64,000 bases of DNA, from NCBI RefSeq assembly GCF_014648315.1, contig NZ_BMQW01000006.1, positions 198,948 through 262,947 of the forward strand, in the 5' to 3' direction. Origin of the DNA: Shewanella ulleungensis (GTDB taxonomy: Bacteria > Pseudomonadota > Gammaproteobacteria > Enterobacterales > Shewanellaceae). Of this stretch, positions 1-10,800 are shown one piece after another. A model generated the notes under the pieces. The model had not been told where the DNA came from and searched no databases. It was given only the letters and a program-made list of their open reading frames with translations. A program made the translations under genes and the position numbers. The number at the start of each line of letters is the position of its first letter. Within the stretch, counting starts at the first letter, position 1.

Positions 1-30
1 TAGAACCTAGAACCTAGAACCTAGAACCTA
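1..30. repeat. Heptanucleotide tandem repeat at the tamB 3' end
   Basis: The 7-mer TAGAACC occurs four times head to tail from base 1 and is followed by a further TAG. Its last bases form the tamB stop codon, which reads TAG on the minus strand. The array may continue beyond the left edge of the window, so its true copy number is unknown. It is a simple-sequence repeat of a kind that can change length by replication slippage. Changes would fall just after the stop codon and should not alter TamB. Confidence 0.85.
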
Positions 31-3000
31 GTCGATTTCGAAGCTGTAATAAATGTCTAACGATTGGCTCAACGTACTTGATACACTCTCTAAATACAGC
101 TGCGAGAACAAGTAGTAACGTACCGTCATTTCATAACCTGGGTTAAAGACTCCCACCCCGTACTTAATCATTAGATCTTCGCCAATATAACCACTTACAG
201 CAACTTTACCGTCATCGTTTGTATCGAGTTGTACATTTGAAAAACCGAACTTTTCAATTAGCCCAGTCGCAGTACTGCCTATGCTGTTCATTGCACCACC
301 GTCAAATTGGGCTCCTAAGCTAAGCGCCGCACCCATCATAAGTGAGTTACTTTGTTCGTTTGAAGTGGAGGTGAAACCTTTACCTGTGAGAATGTAAGAT
401 AAGACTTCAGCTTGTTCTTTAGCTGGATTAGAAAATAACGTGACGACAGGGCGCATTGGGGTACCCGTTACCCTCACGCCGGCGGTGATGTCTTCATCTT
501 TAATGTCTCGAGTGGCTTCAATATTAAGATTTGGCACACTAGTGGGGCCAACAAACTGCACTTCACCAGTATCAATGGTGAGTGTCTGTCCCATAAATTT
601 ATAAGTCCCTTTGTTGACCTTAATATCACCGAATAACATTGGTGGTTTAAATGCCTGCTGCTTTAGCACTAAGTTACCCTGAAGCTTACCTTTTAAGCCC
701 ATACCATCGATAGTGAGGTTTTTTCCTACATTGACATTGATGTCGGCGGTAATGGCATAAGGACTGGTTTTCACTATTTGCTCAGAAATAGAATCATTAA
801 ATACCACATCATTTGATACCGCGACGCCACCTTCAGCCAGTGGCACAATCTTAATTTGCCCTGAAGGCACATCGACTTGGCCTTTAACGGCAAACAGCTG
901 CTGATCAAATGTCATATTAATGTCCGGTGAGACATTTAAAATGGCCATAGGCGGCTGAATCACCGCTAAATTACTGCCTTTTATGTCGATGTCACCGCTA
1001 AAGTTGCCTTGTGGCCAGGCTAGAGTGCCTTGTGTTGTGACTTGGCCATCGCCCATATGCCATTGACCATTAAGTTGCCCTTGTTGGCCCTCAAGGGCTA
1101 AAGACATGTACAACTTATCGATTAACGTTGGATTACTCGAGAGAGCGAATGCACCATCACTTAGTTTAATATTACCCGAAACATTTGGGTCCATTAATGA
1201 ACCTGCAAGTGTTAGTCTGCTCGACAATAACCCCTCCAGCGTGGCAAGCCTCGGGAAAAACTCGCCAAAGGGGGCAAGGTTTAAATCATTAATATTAATC
1301 GTACCTTGCAAGGTTCTATCTGGCGTAATGTTAACACTCAGTTGGCTTTGCCAGTTTGCAATACCTGATGAGTCAAAGCTTAGTGTACTCGTGACTTGTC
1401 TTTCATCTAGTGTGGCTCTAAGCAGTAGTTGCTGATAGTCGATACTCACGGGTTTGGTTTTTGCTCGGGTCAATGTGATGTTGCCCGGCATTAAGGTAAA
1501 TTGTAAATCGGCGGTTGGCTTTTTACCTTTGGCCCAATTGACTTGACTTGTTAACGCTGCTTGTCCGTCCCAGGTGATTTTTTTAGACAAAACTGGAGCC
1601 AATAATTGTCCTGGATTTCCACTAAAGTTAATGTTGGCTTGGCCTGTGTTGCCCAAGTTAATGTCGTTTACGAGGCACAGTTTATTGTGTGGGTGCACTA
1701 AACAAAAACGACTGACGCTACCACGTTGTTTTACTTGATCCCAATTGAAGGTGATTGGAGTATCTTGTTGCCATGCTCCGAGCACATTTGACAAGCTGAG
1801 TTGGGTAAATTGACCATCATATTGTTGTTTGTCGAGGTTACTATTAGTGGCTAGTTGGGTGTTGATCACCACGTCACCTTGTGTGATTAAGGTGGTTTGT
1901 TGCTGTTGTTGGTCGCCTTCACTAACAAGGGTTAATTTACTCAACTTATTATTGTTCCAAAATAGTAAGTTGTTATCGAGTTTTACTCGATAGCTGTGTT
2001 GCTCAAACGGACGGTAGTTAGCCACTAGGGTTGTATTGTCTATTTTACTGCCGTTATAGCTGAATTTATTAATTTGGGCATCAACATCGACAATCGGATT
2101 AGCACTATTACCACTCACATCAACTTTAGCAAAAATATTACCTCGCCCGCCAGGCAACCACTGGCTTAAATCTGGCACACTCAGTTCTGCATCAATATCC
2201 CAAAGGGTGTCGGCAGTACCATTTATCAGTAAGTTAGCTCCTAGCGCGTTGGCTTGAAGATTATCTGCATTAATGGCAAATGCTTGGTTGATGGCAATAT
2301 TCCCTTGTAAGTTTAACGGGTAGCCATTGAGCCTGCCTGTTAAGTTTGCCTGTTCAATCGCCACCTTCCAGTTTTTAGCACCAATATTGCCCTGGCTGGT
2401 AAAATTGCCACTAAACTTACTTTTGAGCGGATTAAATTGAGTAAGATAATCAATATGCTGCAATTGAATGTTGTCGGTACGCACATTAGCTTGCCATATC
2501 AAATTATCTCTATAAGACAATTGCCCATCTATGTCGACATTGCCCGCAATAGATTGAATGTTGAGTTTGTTAACCGTTAATAGTTGTTGGCGGTTATCAA
2601 CATCGGCACTAATAATAAGATTCGGATTAAACGGTGTTGTTAGTTGCCCCTCAAGTTTAGCTACTTGATCGCTTATGTTTCCGTTACTGGTAAATTGCTT
2701 GATTTGTGTAATGTATTCAGGGTTTTGTAATGGCCATTGCAAATAAGCATCGTTTAAATTGATTTGATAAGTGAGTTGTTTCGACGTTAGGTCGATGGTT
2801 GACGCTAATGTAAAGGCGTTGCTGCCCTTTGCTATTGCATTAATATTAAGCTGGCTCAAGTCTTGAGTTAAATCGAGTCTTAATGTTTGTTTAGCCAGTC
2901 CAGGTAGCTCAGTGACATGGTCAATATTGGCTTGCAGCTTTAACGTCAACGGGTAATGATCTAAAAAGGCAATATCGCCAATAACATTAAGGTCGCCATA

Positions 3001-3894
3001 GTCGTGTTGAATATCTAGTTGGGTGATGCCTAATTGATATTGTCGGAAACTTGCCGCCAAAAGGATGTGGCTGAAATTATCCTGGCGGTCCGCAATATTC
3101 AATTGAGTGTCGGTGGCTTCAAATTGTTTTACTTTTATTGGGAAAGGCATAAAGATGGCTGGTAACTGTGCCAACGGCCAATCATTTTCTGTAGCAGGTG
3201 TTTGCTTATCGAGCGCCTCGTTATTCGTGGCGGGAATATTAACCACTAACCCTTGGCTGGTTAAGGTTTCTATCTGCAGGCCACTTTCATTCCAAATCGC
3301 TTCTGTTGCAAGTCGGTCTGCGTGGTAGCTCATGTGATTAACTGTGACATCAACTCGGTTAAACTGGGCTTTATTAAGGCTAATACTAATCGGTAGCGTC
3401 AGCTCTTGTTGTGGATTGTCTGCGTTTTCTGGTGCGCCTGGTTCACTGGCAGGGATATTGTCTGTCACAATATCGACTTTGAGTTTGGTCGCTAACAGAT
3501 TCGTCACACAAATTTGCTGGTTGATAAGGCAAGTTGGCACCCAATCAAGTTCAACACCTTGAGCATCGACTTGAATACCTTTCATTTTCCAGGATAAGTG
3601 ATGTAACTTGAGGTCATTATTAAGTGTGCCTGACTGATATTCTAGGCCGATATCGCTAATTAATTTATCGACCAGCATGACCGTTATTTTACTGCCAAAG
3701 GGTGTCCCAATAGACACAGCAACGAGCATTAAAATGATTAAAGGCACATAAATTAAAATACGAGTATAGATTTTAAAGTTGCGCCACAGCTTAGCTTGAA
3801 GACTCAAAGGCGCTGGTGGTGTTTTGGTCAAATTAGCTTGTGGTTTAGATGTTTCGTCTGGGGTTAGTGCATTTTGTGCTTTGTTATCTATCAT
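28..3894 (-). CDS. tamB: Translocation and assembly module inner-membrane protein TamB
   Basis: The product has 1288 residues, close to the usual TamB length. A single membrane helix at about residues 45-68 anchors it in the inner membrane. The long middle part alternates short polar and hydrophobic stretches, as expected of the beta-taco that spans the periplasm. The last 350 or so residues form the conserved TamB C-terminal (DUF490) domain and end in a beta-rich tail. The family works with TamA in outer-membrane protein assembly and in moving phospholipid to the outer membrane. The ATG overlaps the tamA stop (ATGA), so the pair is translationally coupled. The stop codon lies in a heptanucleotide repeat. 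Confidence 0.95.
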   Translation of the reverse strand: MIDNKAQNALTPDETSKPQANLTKTPPAPLSLQAKLWRNFKIYTRILIYVPLIILMLVAVSIGTPFGSKITVMLVDKLISDIGLEYQSGTLNNDLKLHHLSWKMKGIQVDAQGVELDWVPTCLINQQICVTNLLATKLKVDIVTDNIPASEPGAPENADNPQQELTLPISISLNKAQFNRVDVTVNHMSYHADRLATEAIWNESGLQIETLTSQGLVVNIPATNNEALDKQTPATENDWPLAQLPAIFMPFPIKVKQFEATDTQLNIADRQDNFSHILLAASFRQYQLGITQLDIQHDYGDLNVIGDIAFLDHYPLTLKLQANIDHVTELPGLAKQTLRLDLTQDLSQLNINAIAKGSNAFTLASTIDLTSKQLTYQINLNDAYLQWPLQNPEYITQIKQFTSNGNISDQVAKLEGQLTTPFNPNLIISADVDNRQQLLTVNKLNIQSIAGNVDIDGQLSYRDNLIWQANVRTDNIQLQHIDYLTQFNPLKSKFSGNFTSQGNIGAKNWKVAIEQANLTGRLNGYPLNLQGNIAINQAFAINADNLQANALGANLLINGTADTLWDIDAELSVPDLSQWLPGGRGNIFAKVDVSGNSANPIVDVDAQINKFSYNGSKIDNTTLVANYRPFEQHSYRVKLDNNLLFWNNNKLSKLTLVSEGDQQQQQTTLITQGDVVINTQLATNSNLDKQQYDGQFTQLSLSNVLGAWQQDTPITFNWDQVKQRGSVSRFCLVHPHNKLCLVNDINLGNTGQANINFSGNPGQLLAPVLSKKITWDGQAALTSQVNWAKGKKPTADLQFTLMPGNITLTRAKTKPVSIDYQQLLLRATLDERQVTSTLSFDSSGIANWQSQLSVNITPDRTLQGTININDLNLAPFGEFFPRLATLEGLLSSRLTLAGSLMDPNVSGNIKLSDGAFALSSNPTLIDKLYMSLALEGQQGQLNGQWHMGDGQVTTQGTLAWPQGNFSGDIDIKGSNLAVIQPPMAILNVSPDINMTFDQQLFAVKGQVDVPSGQIKIVPLAEGGVAVSNDVVFNDSISEQIVKTSPYAITADINVNVGKNLTIDGMGLKGKLQGNLVLKQQAFKPPMLFGDIKVNKGTYKFMGQTLTIDTGEVQFVGPTSVPNLNIEATRDIKDEDITAGVRVTGTPMRPVVTLFSNPAKEQAEVLSYILTGKGFTSTSNEQSNSLMMGAALSLGAQFDGGAMNSIGSTATGLIEKFGFSNVQLDTNDDGKVAVSGYIGEDLMIKYGVGVFNPGYEMTVRYYLFSQLYLESVSSTLSQSLDIYYSFEID

Positions 3895-5756
3895 AACTCT
3901 GTCCCCATGGTTAAATGGAAACGGAATGAGCGTGCTACGGTTTCGGTTTCTTTTAAACCAAATCCTAAATCAAGTTTAATTGGTCCAATGGGCGATATCC
4001 AATGTACACCACCGCCAACAGCAACTACTGGTTCGAGTTGTCCGGTGTCAAAGGCATTACCAGCATCGACAAAGGTGGCAACGCGCCATGTTGGTGTTAA
4101 ATAATACTGATACTCTAGGCTGCCGACGGCCAAATATCGCCCTCCAACGACCTGACGTGATAAGCCATCATCGCTGTTTGTATAATCAATATAGGGGCCA
4201 AGTTCTTGATAGCTATAACCTCGAATACTTTGGTCTCCACCGGCAAAATAGCGCAGCGAAGGTGGGATAAAACTAATATCATTTTTACTCGCAATGTTTG
4301 CGCCTAAATCGAGGCGTGCCACAAAGCGATGTTTATCAAATAGAGTTTCAATCCATTTAAACCGGGCTTGCAAGCGTGCTAAGCGAATAGTCGAACCAAG
4401 TGATGGGTCTGCATATTCCATGCTGTATGTTTGTCGAAAACCCGATTTTGGATCCAAGGTGTTATCACCGCGAATGGTTTTAGTGAGGTTGTAGCCTATT
4501 AAGTAAAATCGTGGGTCATACTCAATATCAAGTTGTTCATAAAACTCTCGGATAGACTCAACTGAGTAGCCGTATAACCAATTGCTTTTAGAGCGTTGTT
4601 GACGTGAAAGCCCAATTAAATATTTTTTAGACTCTAATTGGCCGGTATTGTCGAACGAGCGGCTTTCTTCATCATAGTCTTGAGTCACGCCATAGGTGTC
4701 TCGCAATATACCTAATTTAACTTTTAATTGGTCATCTAAAGGGTGACTTAATGGAATAGTATAGGTGGTCAAAATTTTAGGTCGATCAGGTGACCACTCC
4801 GCGCTAGTTTCTTGATAATGACCATAACGGTTAATTTGGGGCGTGCGCCAAGTAACTCGCACTCGAGGTTCAAAGGTGTCTTCCGTGCTGTTGCCTATAT
4901 CAGCACCTAGACCGACCTCAATTAAGTGGCTTGGTCTTGGGCTAAGTTCAACTTTTATCGGCACTAAACCGTCACTGATTTTATCTATTTGAGGCAATAC
5001 TTTAATGTTACTAAAGTAACCTGTATCGAGCAGATTACGGTTAAATTCGGTTAATTGTTGTGTGGCATAAGGCGCATCCGCCTCAAACGGGATTAATGCT
5101 TCAATCACATCGTCATTCAGTGTGCTGCCTTCAAAATCAACGTCACCAAATAAATAACGTTTACCAGAGTTAAATTGGATATTGATTTGCGCAGTATTAA
5201 AGTCGCGATTGATGCTAATTTCAGATTTAGTGTAGCGAGCATCAAAATAACCACGAGCTAACGCTAAGGTCACTAATTGAGACTTTAAAGAATCATAAAC
5301 ACCGTGGTTTAAAACATCGCCTGGCTTAACTTTAAGGCTGTTTAACCAAAGTGCAAACATGTCGTCTTGCAGCATATCGCCGCTAAAATTGATGTCTACC
5401 CATTGAATGACAATCGGATCGCCTGTGGTGATATTGAGGTTAAGCTCCCAAGGGCCTGATTCGGTTTCTTTTACATCAATATCAACAATGCCGTGGTAAT
5501 AGCCCATAGATTCTAAGGCGTCTTGGGTATTGTCATCAACGGTAAACAAAAAGGCTCGGCGCTGCACGTCAGATTCAGGCAGGGTACCTAAGTGAGCGGT
5601 AATGTTTTTTTCAAGTTTTTTGCTTACACCGTCAACACGTACGTTAAGCCAAGTATTCTCGGCCAGCGCAAAGCCTGACATCAATAACGTCAATGAAAAT
5701 AATAATAACTGGCTAAATTTAATTCGTTTAGAGGACAAATTAGGCAAATTTTCCAA
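3891..5756 (-). CDS. tamA: Outer-membrane translocation and assembly module protein TamA
   Basis: The product has 621 residues. A signal peptide (hydrophobic run about residues 14-32, ending ALA-EN) precedes POTRA-like repeats over roughly residues 35-270. An Omp85-family beta-barrel follows, with the typical motifs FxxGDQSIRGY near residue 505 and a final barrel segment ending in FRFHLTMGTEL. TamA is the outer-membrane partner of TamB. It is the first gene of a two-gene operon and overlaps tamB by four bases. It is divergent from the isoaspartyl peptidase gene, leaving about 135 bases for both promoters. Confidence 0.95.
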   Translation of the reverse strand: MENLPNLSSKRIKFSQLLLFSLTLLMSGFALAENTWLNVRVDGVSKKLEKNITAHLGTLPESDVQRRAFLFTVDDNTQDALESMGYYHGIVDIDVKETESGPWELNLNITTGDPIVIQWVDINFSGDMLQDDMFALWLNSLKVKPGDVLNHGVYDSLKSQLVTLALARGYFDARYTKSEISINRDFNTAQINIQFNSGKRYLFGDVDFEGSTLNDDVIEALIPFEADAPYATQQLTEFNRNLLDTGYFSNIKVLPQIDKISDGLVPIKVELSPRPSHLIEVGLGADIGNSTEDTFEPRVRVTWRTPQINRYGHYQETSAEWSPDRPKILTTYTIPLSHPLDDQLKVKLGILRDTYGVTQDYDEESRSFDNTGQLESKKYLIGLSRQQRSKSNWLYGYSVESIREFYEQLDIEYDPRFYLIGYNLTKTIRGDNTLDPKSGFRQTYSMEYADPSLGSTIRLARLQARFKWIETLFDKHRFVARLDLGANIASKNDISFIPPSLRYFAGGDQSIRGYSYQELGPYIDYTNSDDGLSRQVVGGRYLAVGSLEYQYYLTPTWRVATFVDAGNAFDTGQLEPVVAVGGGVHWISPIGPIKLDLGFGLKETETVARSFRFHLTMGTEL

Positions 5757-5891
5757 AAATAGGGCTAATGATGCTTGTCACCATATCAATATGACTATTG
5801 TCGCTATAAAGGTGTAAAGTCGCAACAATATGATTGTAATAACATGGATAAATGGTTACAAAGATATACGCCTTTCAAGGACTTGCCGATC

Positions 5892-6926
5892 ATGAATAAA
5901 TTATATTTAACAATAGCCCTGTGTTTAGGGGTGACGTCATCACCCGTTATAGCACAAGATAATAGCCCTTTCTCGATTGCGATACACGGTGGTGCGGGGA
6001 CCATTAATGCTGCTGATTTAAGCGCAGAGCAAGAAAAAGCCATTAGAGATAAATTAGCCCAAGCAATTAATAGTGGATATGACGTGCTCGAAAGCGGTGG
6101 AGACAGTATTGATGCAGTTCAGGCCGCGATTAATATTTTAGAAAATAGCCCATTATTTAATGCTGGTGTTGGCGCTGTATATACCTTTGACGGTGGCCAT
6201 GAACTCGATGCTTCCATCATGGATGGTAAGACATTAAATGCAGGAGCGGTATCTGGCGTAAAACACATTAAAAACCCAATTGATTTAGCTATTAAAGTTA
6301 TGCAAAAGTCGCCTCATGTCATGTTATACGGTGAAGGAGCCGAAGAGTTTGCCCTTACTCAACAATTCAGTTTGGTAGCCAATAGCCATTTTGATACGCC
6401 GCATCGCTATGCGCAACTGCTTGAAGCTAAAGCCAGCATCATGGAAGCCGAACAGGTTAATGGTGGCGATTATCAAGCATCAGTGAACCAATTACGCGAT
6501 AATTATAAATACGGAACCGTAGGGGCTGTTGCCCTCGATAAACAAGGTAATTTAGCCGCCGGAACCTCAACTGGCGGCATGACTGCAAAACGTTTTGGTC
6601 GTATTGGAGATTCACCTGTGATCGGCGCAGGAACCTATGCTGAAAATGGTGTATGTGCGGTATCAGCAACAGGCCACGGCGAATATTTTATTCGCTATCA
6701 TGTCGCCGGTGATATCTGTGCCAAAGTGAAATATCAGCAAAAAGGGATTATACAAGCCGCGGACGAGGTGATTAATCAAACGTTGGTGAATGCTGGCGGT
6801 ACCGGTGGCGTGATTGCTATCGACAAACAAGGCAATATTGCTACGCCATTTAATACCGGTGGCATGTACCGCGCAAGTCGAGTTCACGGACAAGCCGCAA
6901 ATGTGATGATTTGGCGAGATAAGTAA
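5892..6926 (+). CDS. iaaA: Periplasmic isoaspartyl peptidase / L-asparaginase (Ntn hydrolase)
   Basis: The product has 344 residues. It starts with a signal peptide (MNKLYLTIALCLGVTSSPVIA), so export is likely. The family hydrolyses isoaspartyl dipeptides and asparagine, and matures by autocleavage ahead of a nucleophilic threonine. That site is visible as KYG-TVGAVALD with Thr209. Other family motifs are IHGGAG near the mature N-terminus, FNAGVGAV, LDASIMDG and a TGHGE segment. The reading frame stays open upstream to about 5775, but I chose the ATG at 5892 because it starts the signal peptide and has AAGGA ten bases before it. The gene is followed by the MITE-like element. Confidence 0.9.
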   Translation: MNKLYLTIALCLGVTSSPVIAQDNSPFSIAIHGGAGTINAADLSAEQEKAIRDKLAQAINSGYDVLESGGDSIDAVQAAINILENSPLFNAGVGAVYTFDGGHELDASIMDGKTLNAGAVSGVKHIKNPIDLAIKVMQKSPHVMLYGEGAEEFALTQQFSLVANSHFDTPHRYAQLLEAKASIMEAEQVNGGDYQASVNQLRDNYKYGTVGAVALDKQGNLAAGTSTGGMTAKRFGRIGDSPVIGAGTYAENGVCAVSATGHGEYFIRYHVAGDICAKVKYQQKGIIQAADEVINQTLVNAGGTGGVIAIDKQGNIATPFNTGGMYRASRVHGQAANVMIWRDK

Positions 6927-6999
6927 TTGTGATAAATAAGCATGAAAAAGTTGCGCGACATAACTGATTAACATAATCGATTAATTTTACTGTCCAGTT

Positions 7000-7265
7000 A
7001 GGGCGTGTTTATCTTTGTTGATAAATTATGTAGTCGGCTATTTTTCTGTCAGAAAATCGCAAATGAACGCCGTTTAGCCTGCTAAATAAGTGAATTTGTG
7101 GGCAGTATGGCTGGAAAATAGTCACTGCCTGTCGGGTTGAGGCTAAAATGGCTTTATGCCGTGTTGGATAATCTCGACGTAGGGTCATTATGTCCACAAT
7201 TATCCGCCTTGCCTAAATCCATTTTAGCTCTCAGCATAAAAAATAAACAAAGATAAACACGCCCT
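7000..7265. mobile_element. MITE-like element with 20-bp perfect terminal inverted repeats
   Basis: Bases 7000-7019 (agggcgtgtttatctttgtt) are the exact reverse complement of bases 7246-7265. The 266-bp unit sits in the intergenic gap between the isoaspartyl peptidase and CBS-protein genes. It carries no transposase. A 62-codon minus-strand frame inside it looks like chance or a degraded fragment. Size, perfect ends and intergenic position fit a miniature inverted-repeat transposable element moved by a transposase encoded elsewhere. I see no clear target-site duplication, and I cannot name the parent IS family from the sequence alone. Confidence 0.7.
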
Positions 7266-7358
7266 CGTTAATCTTGACTAAACTTAATCTGTATCGATAA
7301 CAGTCGTACAGATTAAGTTTATTTCGCACGAGAGTCATTTGTGCACTTTGGGGGTAAT

Positions 7359-7775
7359 ATGGATTCGATTAAAATCAAAGATCACATGGATAGACGTCCA
7401 GTTTTATTAACCGCAAATATGTCATTAGCCATTGCTGTAGAGCAGTTACTGGCAAGCAATAAAAATGGTGCTCCGGTTGTGGATGCCAAAGGAGAGTTGG
7501 TGGGTTTTTTATCGCAACAAGATTGCTTAGCCGTGATGCTTAAAAGTAGTTACCACTGCGATATGACGAGTACCGTTGCCGATTGCATGAAAAGCCCAGT
7601 ATTAACGGTTGCACCGGATGACAGCATTTTAGCGTTAGCCGAACAAATGCTTGGAGCGAAACCTAAAATTTATCCTGTAGTGAGCAGTGGTAAAGTGATT
7701 GGCACTATTAACCGTACTAATGTACTTGGCGCAATGAATACCTACATGCAGCAATGCTACTTATCTCCGGCATAA
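7359..7775 (+). CDS. CBS-domain pair protein
   Basis: This small cytosolic protein has 138 residues and consists almost wholly of two CBS motifs, at about residues 10-60 and 75-130. CBS pairs usually sense adenosine nucleotides and regulate an attached or partner protein. No catalytic domain is attached, so the target is unknown. The frame is open from a GTG at 7341, but the ATG at 7359 is preceded at good spacing by a GGGGGT ribosome site and is preferred. The gene lies between the MITE-like element and hrpA on the same strand, and may have its own promoter just after the element. Confidence 0.85.
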   Translation: MDSIKIKDHMDRRPVLLTANMSLAIAVEQLLASNKNGAPVVDAKGELVGFLSQQDCLAVMLKSSYHCDMTSTVADCMKSPVLTVAPDDSILALAEQMLGAKPKIYPVVSSGKVIGTINRTNVLGAMNTYMQQCYLSPA

Positions 7776-7853
7776 CAATCGTCAAAATCATTATCATTAT
7801 GCTGTTTTCCTTGCTAGGATCGCTTTTTTTCGATGTAAGCAAGGGAATCAGAT

Positions 7854-10800
7854 TTGAATTCGGACCTTCACCCGCTATCTAAGGCGTATCTCAATCTTTG
7901 TTATCAAACCGATGCGGCTAAAATCCGTCGTCGCTTATTTCGTATTAATAAAGAGGCTGAGTCTGAAAAAAAATCTCAAACCCTAGCCCAGCTTACAGAG
8001 GCTGCAAAGCAAGCGTACGCCAAAGCGCAGCATCGCCTGCAATCTCGACCCGTTATTAATTACCCAGACGAACTCCCTGTCTCGCAAAAGCGTGAAGACA
8101 TTGCCTCTGCCATTGCGAACAACCAAGTAGTGATTGTTGCTGGTGAAACTGGCTCGGGTAAAACCACCCAGTTACCTAAAATTTGCTTAGAATTAGGCTT
8201 GGGGACTCGCGGGCTTATTGGCCATACTCAACCGCGCCGTTTAGCTGCCCGAAGCGTTGCAAATCGCGTTGCCGATGAGCTTAACAGCCCACTAGGGGAC
8301 GTCGTTGGTTTTAAAGTCCGTTTTGCCGACGCCATTAGTGATATCAGTTACATCAAGTTAATGACTGACGGTATTTTATTAGCGGAGCTCACCTCAGATA
8401 GATTTTTAAATCAGTACGATGCCATCATTATTGATGAAGCGCATGAGCGCAGCCTCAATATTGACTTTATCTTAGGCTACTTAAAACAAGTTCTAAAAAA
8501 ACGCCCAGATTTAAAGGTGATAATTACTTCCGCCACCATCGATGTAGACCGTTTCTCAAAGCATTTTGATAATGCACCTGTGATTGAAGTGTCAGGGCGT
8601 ACCTATGAGGTGGAAACTCGATATCGACCGTTAGTACGTGACAATGACGCCGATTTAGATGTGAGTGACGGTATATTTTCCGCAGTTGATGAGTTGATTG
8701 CTGAAGGGCCGGGCGACATTTTGATTTTCATGAATGGTGAGCGCGAAATTCGAGACACTGCCGATTTGCTGCGTAAACAACAATACCGCAACACAGAAAT
8801 TTTACCTTTATATGCGCGTTTGTCCTACGGCGAACAGTCTAAAGTGTTTAAAAGCCATATTGGTCGACGGATTGTGTTAGCGACTAACGTTGCTGAAACA
8901 TCATTAACCGTACCCGGTATTCGCTATGTGATTGACCCTGGTACTGCACGAATTAGTCGTTATAGCTATCGCACTAAAGTGCAGCGTTTACCGATTGAGC
9001 CTATTTCTCAAGCCAGTGCTAATCAACGTCAAGGTCGTTGTGGTCGAGTTGGCCCTGGTATTTGTATTCGTCTTTATGATGAAATGGACTTTATTCAACG
9101 TCCTGAGTTTACTGATCCTGAAATTTTGCGAACAAACTTGGCTTCAGTTATTTTGCAAATGTTGGCAATTGGTTTAGGAGATATAGCGGGTTTTCCGTTT
9201 ATTCAACCGCCAGATCAAAAACACATTCGCGATGGTTTTTTATTGCTCGAAGAACTGCAAGCAGTTAAAAAACAACGCCATGATTTAGTGCTTACCCCAT
9301 TGGGTAAAGATTTAGCCAAAATACCACTCGACCCACGGTTAGCTAGAATGGTTATCGAAGCTAACAAATTGGGCTGTTTGCATGAGGCGTTAGTCATTAC
9401 CTCAGGCTTATCAATTCAAGATCCACGCGAGCGCCCCATCGATAAAAAGCAAGCTGCAGATGAGTGCCATCGCCGTTATGCCGATAAAGATTCTGACTTT
9501 GTTAGTTGGGTTAAACTGTGGGATCACGTTAAAGATCAAAAACATGAATTGTCGGCCAGTCAGTTTAGAAAACAATGTCGCGATGAGTATTTAGCGTATT
9601 TACGGGTACGTGAATGGCAAGACTTATACACCCAGATCAAACAAGCGGTACATGAACTTAAATGGCGAGTGAGTGACAATGCCGCCAGTTATGAGCAATT
9701 ACATAAAGCCTTGTTATCAGGCTTATTAAGCCAAATTGGCTTTAAAGGCGAAAACAACGAATATTTAGGTGCCCGAAATCGTAAGTTCTTTGTGTTTCCT
9801 GGTTCGCCTTTAGCTAAAAAAGGCCCTAAATGGATAATGGCTGCCGAGCTCACTGAAACATCACGTTTATTCGCGCGTTGTTGCGCCAAAATAGAACCTG
9901 AATGGGCGGAGTCTTTAGCGGCGCATTTAGTAAAGAAGAACTATCTAGAACCACATTTTGAGGCAAAAGCGGGCAGTGTCGTTGCATTTGAAAACCAGGT
10001 GCTATACGGCTTAACGATTGTTAATCGCAGGCGCGTGCAATACGGCCCAATAGATGCTGTTGAAGCTCGCGAGATTTTTGTCCGCAGCGCATTAGCTGAA
10101 GGGCAGCTACAAACCAAAGAAGCGTTTTTTGTTAATAACCAAAAACTGTTGAGTGACATCGAATCACTTGAACATAAGTCGCGCCGCCGCGATATTTTGG
10201 TCGACGAGCAAGTGCTGGTGGATTTTTATGAACCACTTATCCCTTTTGGTATTTATAACGCGCCGTTATTTTTTGCATGGTGGAAAAAAGCCCGTCAACA
10301 AACCCCTGATTTATTAGACTATAGCCAAGCGTTGTTAATGCAACGCAGTGCAGATCATATTTCAGCGTTGGACTTTCCTGAAGTGTGGCATAAAGCCAAC
10401 CTAGCTTTGACCGTAAGTTACCACTTTGAACCCGGCAACGTCGACGATGGCGTATCGGTGCACATTCCTGTTGCGTTAATCAATCAAATTGACGACAACG
10501 ATTTTGATTGGTTAGTCCCAGGGTTACGCGAAGAAAAACTGGTGGCATTGATTAAGTCTTTACCCAAGAATTTACGGCGTAATTTTGTTCCTGCACCTGA
10601 TTATGCCCGTGCCTGTTATCAAGCAATGAAACCGTTTGAATTACCGATGCTCGACTCGATGTGCAAACAATTATTGCGCATGAGTGGCGTGCGAATTTCA
10701 GCTGACGATTTTGATTTAACCCAAATCACTGAACATCTTAAAATGAACTTTAAGATTGAAGATGATCAAGGCCGTTTGGTGGCTCAAGGGCGAGATCTAG

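Noticed and set aside
7009..7197. 62-codon minus-strand frame inside the MITE-like element
   Set aside because: It overlaps one terminal repeat, lacks a clear ribosome site and does not resemble a transposase. It is best seen as part of the element.
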